Of a stretch of DNA of 64,000 bases, positions 52,324-63,565 are shown piece after piece (within the stretch, counting starts at the first letter, position 1; the number at the start of each line of letters is the position of its first letter). A program made the position numbers and the translations under genes. A model generated the notes under the pieces. That model worked only from the letters and a program-made list of their open reading frames with translations. It did no database searches and had not been told where the DNA came from. The DNA comes from Sapria himalayana. Its lineage: Eukaryota; Streptophyta; Magnoliopsida; Malpighiales; Rafflesiaceae. The stretch lies in assembly GCA_029783825.1 (NCBI GenBank), contig JAREIK010018588.1:189501-253500 (forward strand), in the 5' to 3' direction.

Positions 52324-54149
52324 GTGGTGCCTAAAGGATGTGGCCGTGGTGGACGTGGACGTGAACACAGAAATGAACCAAATTCATCTAGTATGTTACA
52401 TCATGTTGCAGAATTAGTACCATCTCATAGCCACCATATCCTGACTTCAACATCACAATCACCATCATCATTTCTATCACCATCACCATCATTGAGACCT
52501 ATACTATAACCATTATCAGATGTAAGCCCACCACTGATTGTGCTTTCAGCTCCCACTCTTGATCCATCTCTATCTTCTACACCATAATTTACACCGATTG
52601 TTCCCTTATTTACAATACCAATGACATCATCAAATGTCGTGCCTTCCTCTACAGTTAGTGCAAAGTATTATGGATGAGAGGTAAAAGGAATATGTATAAA
52701 TGACTTAAAAAAATTTTTCTATTACTATCAGTGGTTTTTTTATATTGTAATGATTTGTTTGTTTTCTATGTTATCTATTTATTTGTACAGTTTTATTCCA
52801 TCTCACAAGTGTTCGACTATAATTACAAAGGCTTTCAAGAAAATGGTTGATGCTAAAGCTTTCTCCTGAAAGAAAGTGTATGAATCAACAAAGGATTCAT
52901 ATTTTAATGACTTTCATGTAAAAATAACAAAACAAAAGAATTAAAAATTAATTATCTAATTACTTAACTTTTATGTTTGTTATTATTCAAGTAGTAAATA
53001 ATTATGTTCTTGTTTTTAATATAAATTCTTTTGTTATTTTTCTATTTATAGAATCAGTGCACATGGTCACCCAAATTTGATGGAAATATAAAGTCATTAT
53101 GTGAGATCAAATCTACTCAACAGTATTCTGATTTTGTTCATAAATTAAAGAAAATGAAAGAAAGACTTGATTTTATATCCGAGGAAGACTGGCCCGAGTG
53201 GCTTAATTATTGGGAGGAGCCAGATGTGAAGAAAAAAATCAGATATTGTCAGCAAAAATCGATAAAGTGAGGTTGCTGGAATAGGTACAAGAATCTATCG
53301 AGACACTAGAGGTTCAAAGTAGAGCATTGAGCACGCTCGAGATTTGGTACAAATTTAAAATTCTAAACATATCTATATTTTGTGGGTGTCCTAATAGCCC
53401 AATAATTATAATCTCTGCATTGTATTAAAAATTTTGTTAAATTTTTTTATCATTTATTTTTTTATAAATTAATAATAACATATTCTAGGCTGGAGAATTG
53501 GGTTGAGATCCAAATTTTTATGAGATTTTTAAAAAGATTCATGTGAAGAAAGTGAATGGTCAGTATGTTGACAATAAGTCTCAGATGATTGTAGTAAGAA
53601 ATTGTTATATTAATTAGACTTTATAAAACTACAGTACATTATGAAAATTGTTTTGAGGGCAAAATATTTATTTTATTTTTTTAAATCTAGAATAGTTGTT
53701 ATCTCTATTTTATCTCAGGACTAATGGAGGAACGTGTGACTGCTTCTCATCAACAAGTTGAGGGTTCTATGAATCTTCATTTAATTGACTATGATCCTAT
53801 TTATTTGGAGACAATAAAAGGTCGAAAGAAAAAGCGAGTGTACAGAATCAGCTCAAATGGAGTGACATTTTGTTGTAGTAGTCGTACTTCTAATTCATCT
53901 CTCTCAGCAATGGTGGATGAGGCAGTCGAACAACAAGCATTAGAAACAAATGAACATATTGTAGATATAGAGATCAAAATGAAAAAGAAGGATGAGTAGA
54001 TAACTAATTTGATGGAAGAAATGCAAGGAATTAAAAAAATTAAAAAAGCAATGCAACAGCAGATGTCTTATATGGAGTCACAGTTAGGGACATTGGTACA
54101 TCAGATAGCATTTCGAGATCCAGTTGCGAATCTTTATAGGAGAGGCTAG
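52324..54149 (+). pseudogene. Second CACTA gene, Ptta/En/Spm-type pseudogene (element C)
   Basis: Opens just after a CAG acceptor-like triplet with VPKGCGRGGRGREHRNEPNS, so the first exon may lie upstream. The middle exons give FIPSHKCSTIITKAFKKM, NQCTWSPKFDG, then WPEWLNYWEEPDVKKK, which fits the plant Ptta/En/Spm transposase family pattern. The 53724-53999 exon encodes IYLETIKGRKKKRVYRISS, a segment deleted from A. A short coiled coil follows (QQALETNEHIV, MEEMQGIKKI), ending IAFRDPVANLYRRG. Stops in the middle exons and at the end of the 53724 frame indicate decay. By analogy with En/Spm TNPA it may have bound subterminal repeats; this is inference. Confidence 0.75.
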
Positions 54150-54530
54150 CATTTCCTACAAATTATGATGATGATTGAGTATGAGAATTATTTTTGAACT
54201 GTTATTTATTTTTGTTTATGTGTAGCAAATAATTATGATATTTTTTTGCAAGTTTCAATTTTTTTATTCTAGTTTTGTTCTTTGCTTTTCCGAAAAACCA
54301 AATTATGAATCTTTGTAGGACACATTATGTGAGAGAAGAAAAAATCTAGATTCAAAGCATTCATACATTACCACATTCCTTCCAATGAATGGGTCCCATA
54401 TTTATTGATATCAGCTTTATCAAAAAGAGGGCTAGCTTTTCTTATCTTATTATTCTAAAAACATTTTATTTTTGCTCTCTCTTTATCTCTAAACATAATT
54501 GTTAAACATCTTTTGGATTTTTGTTTATTC
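54150..54530 (+). other. 3' flank of element C genes
   Basis: AT-rich DNA aligning with 11215-11550, including CATTTCCTACAAATTATGAT after the stop. It also holds an extra piece, GACACATTATGTGAGAGAAG, not seen in A. No gene. Confidence 0.4.
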
Positions 54531-55750
54531 TATATGACAATCAACTTTAATTTGTGTTTGTTCATGTCTATAATATTTATTTTTGTATATCTGTGAATAT
54601 GTTTTTGTCTCTCTAAATTTTTTGGGTAGAGTATTAGCCTATTATAGATATGTAAAAGCCGATATTCAATAGTGGCAGAGATGGTAGAGATGGCTGTGGT
54701 GGCAACGGAAGTGGCAGTAGTGGCAGTAGTGGCGACAGTAAAAGTGGCAGTGGTGGCAGCATCGACAGTGACGGTCGCTGTGGCAGTAGTGGTGGCTGTG
54801 GAAGTAGCAGTGGCGGTGGCAGCAACTGTGGCAGTGGCGGGAGTAGCGGCAGCGGAGGAAGCAGCGGAAGCCATGGAAGTAGTGCCAGTGGCGGCAGTAG
54901 TGGCCACAGCTAAATCAGTGGCAGCATTAGTAGTGCGCTTACTACTGGCAGTGGCGGCGGTGGCAGGGGTAGCACAGGCAGCACCGGTAGTTGCAGCAGT
55001 AGTAGTAGTAGCACCAGCAGTGGCAGCTCAGCAGCGACATCACTGGCAGTGGCAGCGCAATTGTCAACAGCAATGCCTGCGGCAGTAGCCACAGGAGTGG
55101 CTGCATTAGCAGGAGCAGTACCAACGGCAACAAATGTGGTATATACGTACATATATAGTCAGTATATACGTACATATAATACTATAGTATTTTGTAGATA
55201 TATATTGAGTATATATATGTACTCAGTATATATGTACGCATAATACTATAGTTTATATGTACATATACTATAGTAATATATGTACGAGTGAAATGCTAGT
55301 ATCTATGTACATATTTATTACAGCAATATATATTTATCAAAATAGTTTTTTTATTTAGTTTGATTTGATTTGATGGTTTAAATTTCACACAGATATGGTA
55401 CCACATTATTTCCTATACAAGGCTTGTATATGTGAAGACATATTTCAAGAAATATGAAGCACTGTGACTCGGACAATATTTTTGCTACGGAAAGTTGGTG
55501 ATCGGAGGAACAGTGGGAGAGAAAGCAACGTCAATGCATTGATAGATTATACTTTATGCACAGTCGATAGATACATTAATTAATAAGATGTAATATTATT
55601 TTTTTATTTTTTTTGTTTTAGTTATTTAAAATATTGTATTAAAATAAGTTATTGAATGAATTTTTTTTAATTTAAATTTTTCATTTATAGTATCTATTTT
55701 TATTAAATTAAATTTTAAAATATTAAATTATTTAAATAATTTTTGTTGAA
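54531..55750 (+). repeat. 3' repeat unit C1 (1.2 kb)
   Basis: Head with ATCAACTTTAATTTGTGTTTG, then GCN array 54664-55135, then palindromic tract 55138-55330, then tail with GTGACTCGGACAA and GGAGAGAAAGCAACGTC. It lacks the cysteine-rich module of A units, so it is about 0.9 kb shorter. Confidence 0.8.
54664..55135 (+). repeat. GC-rich GCN array, unit C1
   Basis: About 470 bp of GGCAGTAGTGGC, GGCAGCGGC and similar triplets. + frame 54672-55088 reads as Ala/Val low complexity and the opposite strand as Ala/Thr. Not a gene. Confidence 0.85.
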
Positions 55751-56949
55751 CCTTTATTACATTCAACTGTAATTTTTATTTGTTCATGTCTATAATAACT
55801 ATTTTTATATATCTGTGAATATGTTTGTGTTTCTCCAAAATTTTTGGGTAGAGTTTTAGGCTATTATAAGTATGTAAAAGCCTATTATCATCAACGGTAA
55901 TAACGGTAGCGATGACATGTGGAGGCAATGACAGTAGTGATGGCAGTGGTGCTAGAAGCAGTAGTGGCAGCAGCAACAGTTGCGGCATCGGCACCAGCGG
56001 CAGCAGTAGCAATAGCAATGGCAGTGGCTGCAGCTGAGGAAGCATAGGCAATGGAGGAAGCGGCAGTGGTGGCAGCGGCGGCATCAATGGCAGTAGAAGC
56101 TGCAGTGGCAGCAGCAGCAGTAGCAGCTACAGCGAAGGTTGTGGAGGAAGTGGCGGCAGCAACGACATCAGTGGTAGCAGCGGCGGCAGCGGAGGTAGCA
56201 GTGGCAGCGGAAGCTACACTGGCCACAGCCGTAGTGGCAGTGGAAGCTGCACTGACCACAGCCATGGTGGCAGCAGCCTCACGGGCAGCACGGCAGGCAC
56301 GACAACGATAGCGTGAGCAGTAAGAACTACAACAAATGTGGTATATACGTACGTATATAGTCAGTATGTCCATACATATAATTCTGTAGTATTTTATGTA
56401 CATATATACTAAGTATAAATATACTCGGTATATATATATGCATAATACTGCAATTTATATGAACAAATACTGCAGTAATATATGTACGAGTAATATGCTA
56501 GTATATATGTACATTTTTGCTGTAGTAATATATATTTATCAAAACATAGTTTTTTTTTAATTTATTTTGATTTGTTTAGTGATTTAAATTTCTTACTTAT
56601 GTGGTATCACATTGTTTTCTATACGAAGATTGTATAAGAGAAGGGATTTTTCAATAGACATGAAGTTGTGTGACTCGGACAGCTTTTTCACCGCGAAAAG
56701 TTTGTGATCGGAGGAGCAGATGGAGAGAAAGTAACGTTAATGCATTAATAGATTATACATTATGCATAGTCAGTAGATACATTGATTACTAAGATGTAAT
56801 ATAATTTTTGTTATTTTTTAGTTATTTAAAATATTGTATTAGAATAAGTTATTAAATTAATTTTTTTGTTTAATTTAATATTTTCATTTATAGTTTTGGT
56901 TTTTAATAAATTATTTAATTAAATTATTTGATTAAATTTTAATTAAAGC
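55751..56949 (+). repeat. 3' repeat unit C2 (1.2 kb)
   Basis: Same order as C1: head 55751-55880, GCN array 55885-56330, palindromic tract 56338-56530, tail to 56949. C1 and C2 are close in length (1220 and 1199 bp). Confidence 0.8.
55885..56330 (+). repeat. GC-rich GCN array, unit C2
   Basis: Triplets GGCAGC, GTAGCA and GGCGGC. Open on both strands as Ala-rich or Leu/Pro-rich frames. Confidence 0.85.
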
Positions 56950-57124
56950 TGAATGACAATCAACTTTAATTTGTGATTGTTCATGTCTATAATAACTATT
57001 TTTTATATATCTGTGAATATGTTTGTGTGTATCCAAATTTTTTGGGTAGAGTTTTAGCCTATTATAGGTATGTAAGAGCATATTATCAGCAGCAGTAGCT
57101 GTGGTAGTGATGGCAGCATCGACA

Positions 57125-58549
57125 ACATACTCATGCATAATGGTAAGATGAATGTGGTGGCCCTTCTATTAATAATATATGAGACAATCCTATATGTCAA
57201 AACCCAAAGTTGAGGTTGGTTCAATCATGAGTGTATAGTCCTTATGAAATTAAAAGCACGAATGCTTTTATAAGCCTATCCATTATGCATATCTTAGAGA
57301 AACTGACCCTCAATTTATGTGAGAGTTGTATAAAATATTATCCTAAGGATTTATCGTTAGTGTGGGATTCATGTTTCATCATTGTAGATATTGAAAAATA
57401 AGCTATTAGACATATACAAATGGAGGTGACTCATAAGGTAATGACAATCCTGTGAGTTATTTTCTATTATATGATTCCTACTACTAAATTTTGAGAGAAA
57501 ATATATTTATTTAAAACTAAAATTAAGATCTTACTATAAGTAGGTTTATGTATGTTATTATGGTGGATGGTGACATGTAAATCTTAAAACATACTCATGC
57601 ATAATGGTAAGATGAATGTGGCAGCCCTTCTATTAATAATATATGAGACAATCCTATATGTCAAAACCCAAAGTTGAGGTTGGTTCAATCATGAGTGTAT
57701 AGTCCTTATGAAATTAAAAGCACGGATGCTTTTATAAGCCTATCCATTATGCATATCTTAGAGAAACTGACCCTCAATTTATGTGAGAGTTGTATAAAAT
57801 ATTATCCTAAGGATTTATCATTATTGTAGGATTCATGTTTCATCATGGTAGATATTGAAAAATAAGCTATTAGACATATACAAATGGAGGTGACTCATAA
57901 GGTAATGACAATCCTGTGAGTTATTTTCTATTATATGATTCCTACTACTAAATTTTGAGAGAAAATATATTTATTTAAAACTAAAATTAAGATCTTACTA
58001 TAAGTAGGTTTATGTATGTTATTATGGTGGATGGCGACATGTAAATCTTAAAACATACTTATGCATAATGGTAAGATGAATGTGGCATCCCTTCTATTAA
58101 TAATATATGAGACAATCCTATATGTCAAAACCCAAAGTTGAGGTTGGTTCAATCATGAGTGTATAGTCCTTATGAAATTAAAAGCACGGATGCTTTTATA
58201 AGCCTATCCATTATGCATATCTTAGAGAAACTGACCCTCAATTTATGTGAGAGTTGTATAAAATATTATCCTTAGGATTTATCGTTAGTGTAGGATTCAT
58301 GTTTCATCATGGTAGATATTGAAAAATAAGCTATTAGACATATACAAATGGAGGTGACTCATAAGGTAATGACAATCCTGTGAGTTATTTTATATTATAT
58401 GATTCCTACTACTAAATTTTGAGCGAAAATATATTTATTTAAAACTAAAATTAAGATCTTACTATAAGTAGGTTTATGTATGTTATTATGGTGGATGATG
58501 ACATGTAAATCTTAAAACATACTCATGCATAATGGTAAGATGAATGGTG
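57125..58549 (+). repeat. 464-bp satellite-like tandem repeat, 3 copies plus 33 bp
   Basis: Units start at 57125, 57589 and 58053 with ACATACTCATGCATAATGG (one T change in copy 3), each exactly 464 bp. A fourth start at 58517 continues for about 33 bp. Copies differ at roughly ten positions (about 98% identity), for example GTGGTGGCC, GTGGCAGCC and GTGGCATCC near the start. No reading frame of interest. Confidence 0.95.
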
Positions 58550-59395
58550 AGTTGAAAATAATTATTTTAACATTTAGAGATATGATAGTCATGATTGAAA
58601 TTATATTTTTTATTAAAATGAAATATTACATTTACATATTAAAATAATATAATAAAAAAATATATTACATTAGAAAGTTAAATAAAATAAAATCAAATCA
58701 ATAATTAAAAAAATTTATTTTCCATTTTAATCCAACTCAAAAATCAAATATCATATGAAAAAAATATAATCCACAATATGATACATAACATAAAATGAAG
58801 CAAAAATAAATAAAATATGCATATATGTAGTATGGTAATATGGATATAAATGAGCATCATCGTGTATGATCTTGAAGGTAGTATTAGTGTTGGCATCAAT
58901 ATCTTCAATATTCTCTATATCCCATGAGTCATCAACCACTAATAAATTTTTTGCTTTATCTTAAATGTCTATCCTTGAATCATCTATCTCCTTCAAGCAT
59001 GCAAAGTTCCTCTATGATATCTAGCCACAATCTATATCTCATATTTAAAATAATATTGGTTGCAACAAAAAATAGACTCTAATGCTTTACTAGACACCTA
59101 AAGTCATAGTAGATTATATGTCATCTTAAATAGCATAGGATAGGTTGATTCATATAATTTCTACTAACTCAGAATATTCATATTATTATTATCATCATGT
59201 GATATGTTGAAATAGTAAGTAGTATAAGTATCGAGATAACTAGCTCCAATTCAATGAACCACCTCATCATTTCTTCCTACCTATCTAAATTGAAAAGTTA
59301 TCATCTCTAAATAACATGTTCATATCCATACTTAGAGCTTTGCTGCGACTATCATATCTAGTATCATAATATGTAAACATATTTTGCATGAGTAT
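58550..59395 (-). other. Insert of unknown origin, between satellite and transposase fragment
   Basis: AT-rich. On the minus strand a short frame (58939-58751) starts MVDDSWDIENIEDIDANTNT, and unjoined stretches such as RRWFIELELVIS can be read near 59260. I do not recognise a family. The sequence could be a captured gene fragment carried together with the antisense transposase piece. Confidence 0.3.
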
Positions 59396-59672
59396 GTTAA
59401 CATTCAATTTCAACTTACGAAGATACTTACATCCATAATGTTAGGTTTCAATTAGATTAAATTACAATAAAAACTTAAAGTACTAAATAATAAAACACAT
59501 CAATTTATATGTATTAACCTCTCAAAAAGATACATTTACCTGAATTGCACTGGCCCTGCAATCCTTGCTTCATATGCCAAACAGACCGGCAAATGCTCCA
59601 TTGACTCAAAAAACTTGGTGGGAATATACGTTCATGCTTACAAATAATAAGTAGATTGTCATTCTCCAGCCT
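59396..59672 (-). pseudogene. Antisense tnp2 (DUF4218 end) fragment with retained intron
   Basis: On the minus strand, 59672-59519 encodes RLENDNLLIICKHERIFPP, SFLSQWSICRSVWHMKQG and ends QCNSGKCIFLRG. This matches the end of the DUF4218-like exon of A and C (7570-7731, 50540-50709). A GT-AG intron fits 59518-59426, and the next exon begins YLRKLKLN-like at 59425. The exon frame is open here, while both A and C are frameshifted, so the fragment came from a third, better preserved copy. Intron retention shows DNA-level capture rather than retrotransposition. Upstream the frame runs into the GCN array, giving a chimeric 230-codon ORF (60206-59514). Confidence 0.85.
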
Positions 59673-59692
59673 ATTATAGTTTTTGCCATCAC

Positions 59693-60140
59693 TACTGCTT
59701 CTATAAAGCAGTAGCGATGGCAAATGTGTTGGTGGTAGTAGCGGGGGCTTCAGCGGCGGCAACAGCGGTGGCAGTAGCGGTGGGAGCGGCAGAAGCGGCT
59801 GCATAAAAGGCAAAGGCAGCGGTTGTAGTAGCGGCTGTACTAAAAGTAGTGGCTGTACTAAAAGTAGCGGCGACGGCGGCGGCGATAGCAGCAAATGCAC
59901 AAGAAGCAGTGGCAGAGGTAGTAATGGCAACAGCGGTAGCAGGGGCGACAGTGGCAGCCATGGCATGCAGCGGCAGCACCAGCAGCGGGGGTCACCGCGG
60001 TAGCAGTGGTGGTGACAGCAGCTTCGGCAGCAGTGGCGACGGTAGCGGCAATGGTGATAGCAGCAATGGTTTTGGCACCGACATCGACAACGACAATAGT
60101 GGAAGGAGCAGCAGCGGGAGTAGCAGCAACAACACCAAAT
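59693..60140 (+). repeat. GC-rich GCN array, unit C3
   Basis: GGCAGCGG, GTAGCGGC and GCGGCGGC triplets, the most CpG-rich array in the window. A 9-bp perfect stem (CTACTGCTT / AAGCAGTAG, 59695-59717) sits at its left edge. Confidence 0.8.
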
Positions 60141-60724
60141 GAGATATATACATACGAATAAAGTCAGTATATACGTACATTTAATACTATAGTATTTTAT
60201 GTACATATATACTAAGTATATTTGTACTTAGTTTATATGTACACATAATGCTATTGTTTATATTTACATATACTACATGATTAAATATGTATCAAAACAT
60301 AACATTTTTTGTTAATCTGACTGAGTTGTTTAATTTTCTTACAGATATGATACTGCATTGTTCCTCATACAAAGCTTCTATAAGTGATGGGATTTTTCAC
60401 TAGACATTATGTGCCGTGACTCAGACAACTTTGTCGCAGTAAAAAAATGGTGATCAGAGGAGCAGAGGGAGAGAAAGAAACATCAATGAATGAATATATT
60501 ATACTTTATGCACTATCGATAGATACATTGATGAAAAAGATCAAATAAAAGTTTGTTATTTTTTTGTTTCAATTATGTAGAATATTGAATTTACATAAAG
60601 ATTTTAAATAATTTTATTTTTTATTTATTATAAATTATTTATAGTTTCAATTTTTATTCAATTTGATATAAAAATATTAAATTATTTAATTAAAAAATTT
60701 TTAAATTCAGATATTATTTTTGAA

Positions 60725-61166
60725 ATTAAAATGGCTAGGAAAAATCCTCTTGATAAATTAGCAAGGGAAAAATCCCTTGCTAAATTAGCTATGGAATTTT
60801 TCCTAGCTAATTTAGCTAGGAAAATATTAAAATTAGCGATGAATATTTTGTAGCTAAATTTATTTCTTAGGGACTATATTCGTCACTAAAATTTATAGAC
60901 TAGCATTTTAGCTAGGGAATCATCCGTCGTTATTTTTGTTTAGCGATGGAATATCTCATTTATCTTGCTAATTTAGCTACAGAATTTTTCTTTTTTAACA
61001 AGGGATTTTTCCGTCTCTAACTTTTTAGCTAGGGACACTTCCATCGCTAAAATTTAGCAAGAAACACTTTAGATAAGGAATCGATCCATCCGTAATCCAT
61101 CGCTATATCCCATTTAGCAATGAAAAATGCCAATTTAGCTAGGGAATTATCCCTAGCTATATGGGA
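60725..61166 (+). repeat. 3' subterminal repeats of element C
   Basis: TTAGCAAGGGA, TAGCTAGGGA, TTAGCGATGGA and complements in both orientations, mirroring the B block and matching the A block. Confidence 0.85.
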
Positions 61167-61180
61167 TTTTTCTTGTAGTG
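61167..61180 (+). repeat. 3' terminal inverted repeat of element C
   Basis: TTTTTCTTGTAGTG, intact, followed at once by the target duplication TAT (61181-61183). Confidence 0.92.
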
Positions 61181-63110
61181 TATGATATAAAGTAAAATAG
61201 AAATAATTCCTACATGATGCACACGTTTCTTTTTCTAAGTATAAATTCTAAATAATGGGTCGTAAATTATCTAGTTTTCAACTCATTGACTAGGAACTAT
61301 AGTAAATTTCTAGACTATGTATTGTGCCATCTGGACTCAAGGTAAGTTACCTCTCCATGGAAATCTCACTTTATTCAGAGTTGATATGATTTATATTTGT
61401 CTGAGCAAATAATGATCTCATACTCATTAGAGGGTAATCATAATTTGATCAGTAAGTTCTTATGTAGTTGGTGGTGATCCTCTCTAGTCTCTTATAACTA
61501 GAAATTTAAGTGAGGTTATAGGGGAATGAGGAAGAATAACGAGTCTAATTATATCTTTAGATTATTATTCTTCTTCAATTCATAAAAAAATGAGCTTTTC
61601 TTTATAAATATTTCATTACTCTCTAATATTATCCTAGACTTTAATGAAAAATACTTGTACTATTTTATATAATAAAATAATCAAGAAAAATAAATAAAAT
61701 AATTAATTTTCTAATCTCTAGAAAACATGCTAAATAATTTTTATATGATTCAAAATTTGAAAGGACAAATAGTCAAAAATGATTGAAGAATACATACACA
61801 CTTACACACACTATCACATACTTGCGCACAGACTATCATACACTATCACACACTTGTGCACACACTGTCACACACTTGCGGATACACTGTCACACACTTG
61901 CGCATGAATATGTAAATATGTGCATGAAATTGCACACATTGTTACACATTGAACTTTGCACCATCTACATTGATGTAGTTGGCATCGACATACATCTCAG
62001 CGATGGCCAAGTGATGGAAAGATGGGAGGGCACACATTATTTGTGCTTTCTTTGGAAAGAAGTTTTGAACACGCATAAAATGGTACACACAATGCATCTG
62101 TGATTGTGACGTTACTATCTACATGCTCTTCTCTCTCTAGAAATCATAGTATTTGTGCTCTCTAAGGTACTAGTTCTAATAACATTATGAAAATAAATTC
62201 AAAATATCAATACTACTCATGAAAAATAATGTATAGTGATGTATCCTTATATAATGGAAATATGAATTGGGAGAGCTCATATGTCGAGTATTCTCATATG
62301 TAATAAAATAAACAATTAATTAAAAAAAATTTTAAAACTATAAATAAATAGAAACTATAATAACTTTTAAAATAAATATATATTAAATAAATAATGTCGA
62401 TATTGACTATGTTTTAGATATTTGCTCATGTAAAGTATTAGATCACTCTTTGAAATATTTTGTAAGATATTTTTTGTCCATCGAATCTGTGTGAGTACAG
62501 ATTCATTTGATCTGATACATTTAGATAAAAAATGAAAGCTCACTAGTGATAAAATTTAAAAGAAGTTAGGATATTTTATCATACTGATTGATAATTATAC
62601 AGTTTTTACCTGTTTTTTTTAATTTTAAATTATATTTTTTTTATTAAAAATTATATATTTTTTATTTTTAGTCATTTCATTAAAAGATATGAACTCATCT
62701 TTATGAAAATATAAAAAAAATAGTAGAAGTAATAATGTATCAGATAGTTTTCATACTTTATTTATGAATCTTGAGGTTATATACCAGACTTCATATACGG
62801 ACACATCATCATGGAATGAGATTTTTAAAAGGATGAATAGATATTTGGTTGAGACAACTCAGATTTTTAATCGAAGTATTTTAAAATACTCTTCCAGAAA
62901 TGTATTAATAAAATCTATTTTATCAATTGAATATATTTTTTTTTCATTTCTTATAATATGATTTTTTAAATCATTTATTTTAGAAAAAGAAATTATTTAA
63001 TATCTCTTGAAGTATTTTGATGTGCTTGTTTTGTTCATCTTTTTTTCCTATGACAAGATAAGGTAATACCCAGTACTTTGAGATATAATTTTCTTGGTTA
63101 ATCTAGCATC
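61181..63110 (-). repeat. Right arm of inverted repeat, outer segment
   Basis: Reverse complement of 1 to about 1432, with one large difference: about 61906-62337 is absent from the left arm. Contains a mirrored ~480-bp repeat (61215-61685) and a CACACT/TGCGCA-rich stretch (61795-61905) matching 755-830. The 106-codon frame at 61783 is partly CA-repeat derived. No gene. Confidence 0.85.
61215..61685 (-). repeat. ~480-bp dispersed repeat, copy 4
   Basis: Mirror of 923-1400, with the CCATGGAAATCTCACTTTATT and AGGTTATAGGGGAATGAGG landmarks. Confidence 0.5.
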
Positions 63111-63565
63111 TAAAAAGTATGCTAGTATTTTTAACCAGAATCTCATCATGTCTTAGTAAATATTGATATTTTTTGATTGAGTCTTAGTAAATATTGATAT
63201 TTTTTGTATGTTAATCTCAATTTTTAATGAGCCTAGAAAAAGAGTCCAAATGATATATGTGAGTAAATTAATTTTCAATCTTTCCTGAGCCTCCAAAGAG
63301 AAGAGATGATCACTCATCGGTTACAATTGAATTTAGTTCACTTTATGATAATATTTATGTGAAATCATCATATTGACCAATAAGTACAGATCAAGTTAAC
63401 TTTAGAGAGAGTGAAGTTTAACAAGAAAGTAAACATCTCTCGAGTCCATAGAACTTGGCAATCCTCGAGTCTACTCCAATTTTTGGCTCATGATGAATTA
63501 GACTCTACGAGACTTGATTGTACGAAACATAGAGTTTGTATTGAGAAGGGACATGCATAGTATGT
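63091..63565 (+). repeat. ~480-bp dispersed repeat, copy 5 (right edge of arm)
   Basis: Starts CTTGGTTAATCTAGCATC and ends near TAGAGTTTGTATTGAGAAGG plus GACATGC, in the same orientation as the left-arm copies. Its first ~20 bases are also the mirror of 20-1, so copies face outward from the edge of the visible homology. Contains a 38-bp direct duplication (TCTTAGTAAATATTGATATT at 63153 and 63181). Confidence 0.5.

Larger units (their letters stand above)
56950..60720 (+). repeat. 3' repeat unit C3, interrupted
   Basis: Head at 56950. The GCN array begins at 57080 but is cut at 57124. The unit resumes at 59671 with the word GCCTATTATAG, which is also at 57057, and a long array follows (59693-60140), then palindromic tract 60143-60290 and tail. 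The 2.6 kb between are a foreign insert. The repeated GCCTATTATAG suggests recombination between two units or insertion with duplication. Confidence 0.7.
42412..61180 (+). mobile_element. CACTA element C, complete-ended, 18.8 kb, genes decayed
   Basis: Bounded by AACTACAAGAAAA (first base changed from C) and TTTTTCTTGTAGTG, with TAT target duplication. Order: 5' subterminal repeats, AT-rich filler, AT minisatellite, tnp2 pseudogene, second-gene pseudogene, three 3' units, 3' subterminal repeats. The empty site is kept in the left arm at 1430-1432. Its 5' 3.5 kb of filler has no counterpart in A or B. The third 3' unit hosts a 464-bp tandem repeat and a captured antisense transposase fragment. 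Both genes carry stops, so it cannot move on its own. Confidence 0.92.

Noticed and set aside
48445..54149. Possibility that element C is autonomous
   Set aside because: Both genes carry several in-frame stops and frameshifts that splicing at the visible GT-AG sites does not remove.
57125..58549. Possible CRISPR or phage-like array
   Set aside because: 464-bp head-to-tail copies without spacers in plant DNA; a satellite-type repeat.
61783..62103. 106-codon Thr/His-rich ORF
   Set aside because: First half is a CACACT repeat; the rest lies in an arm-specific segment with no family match.
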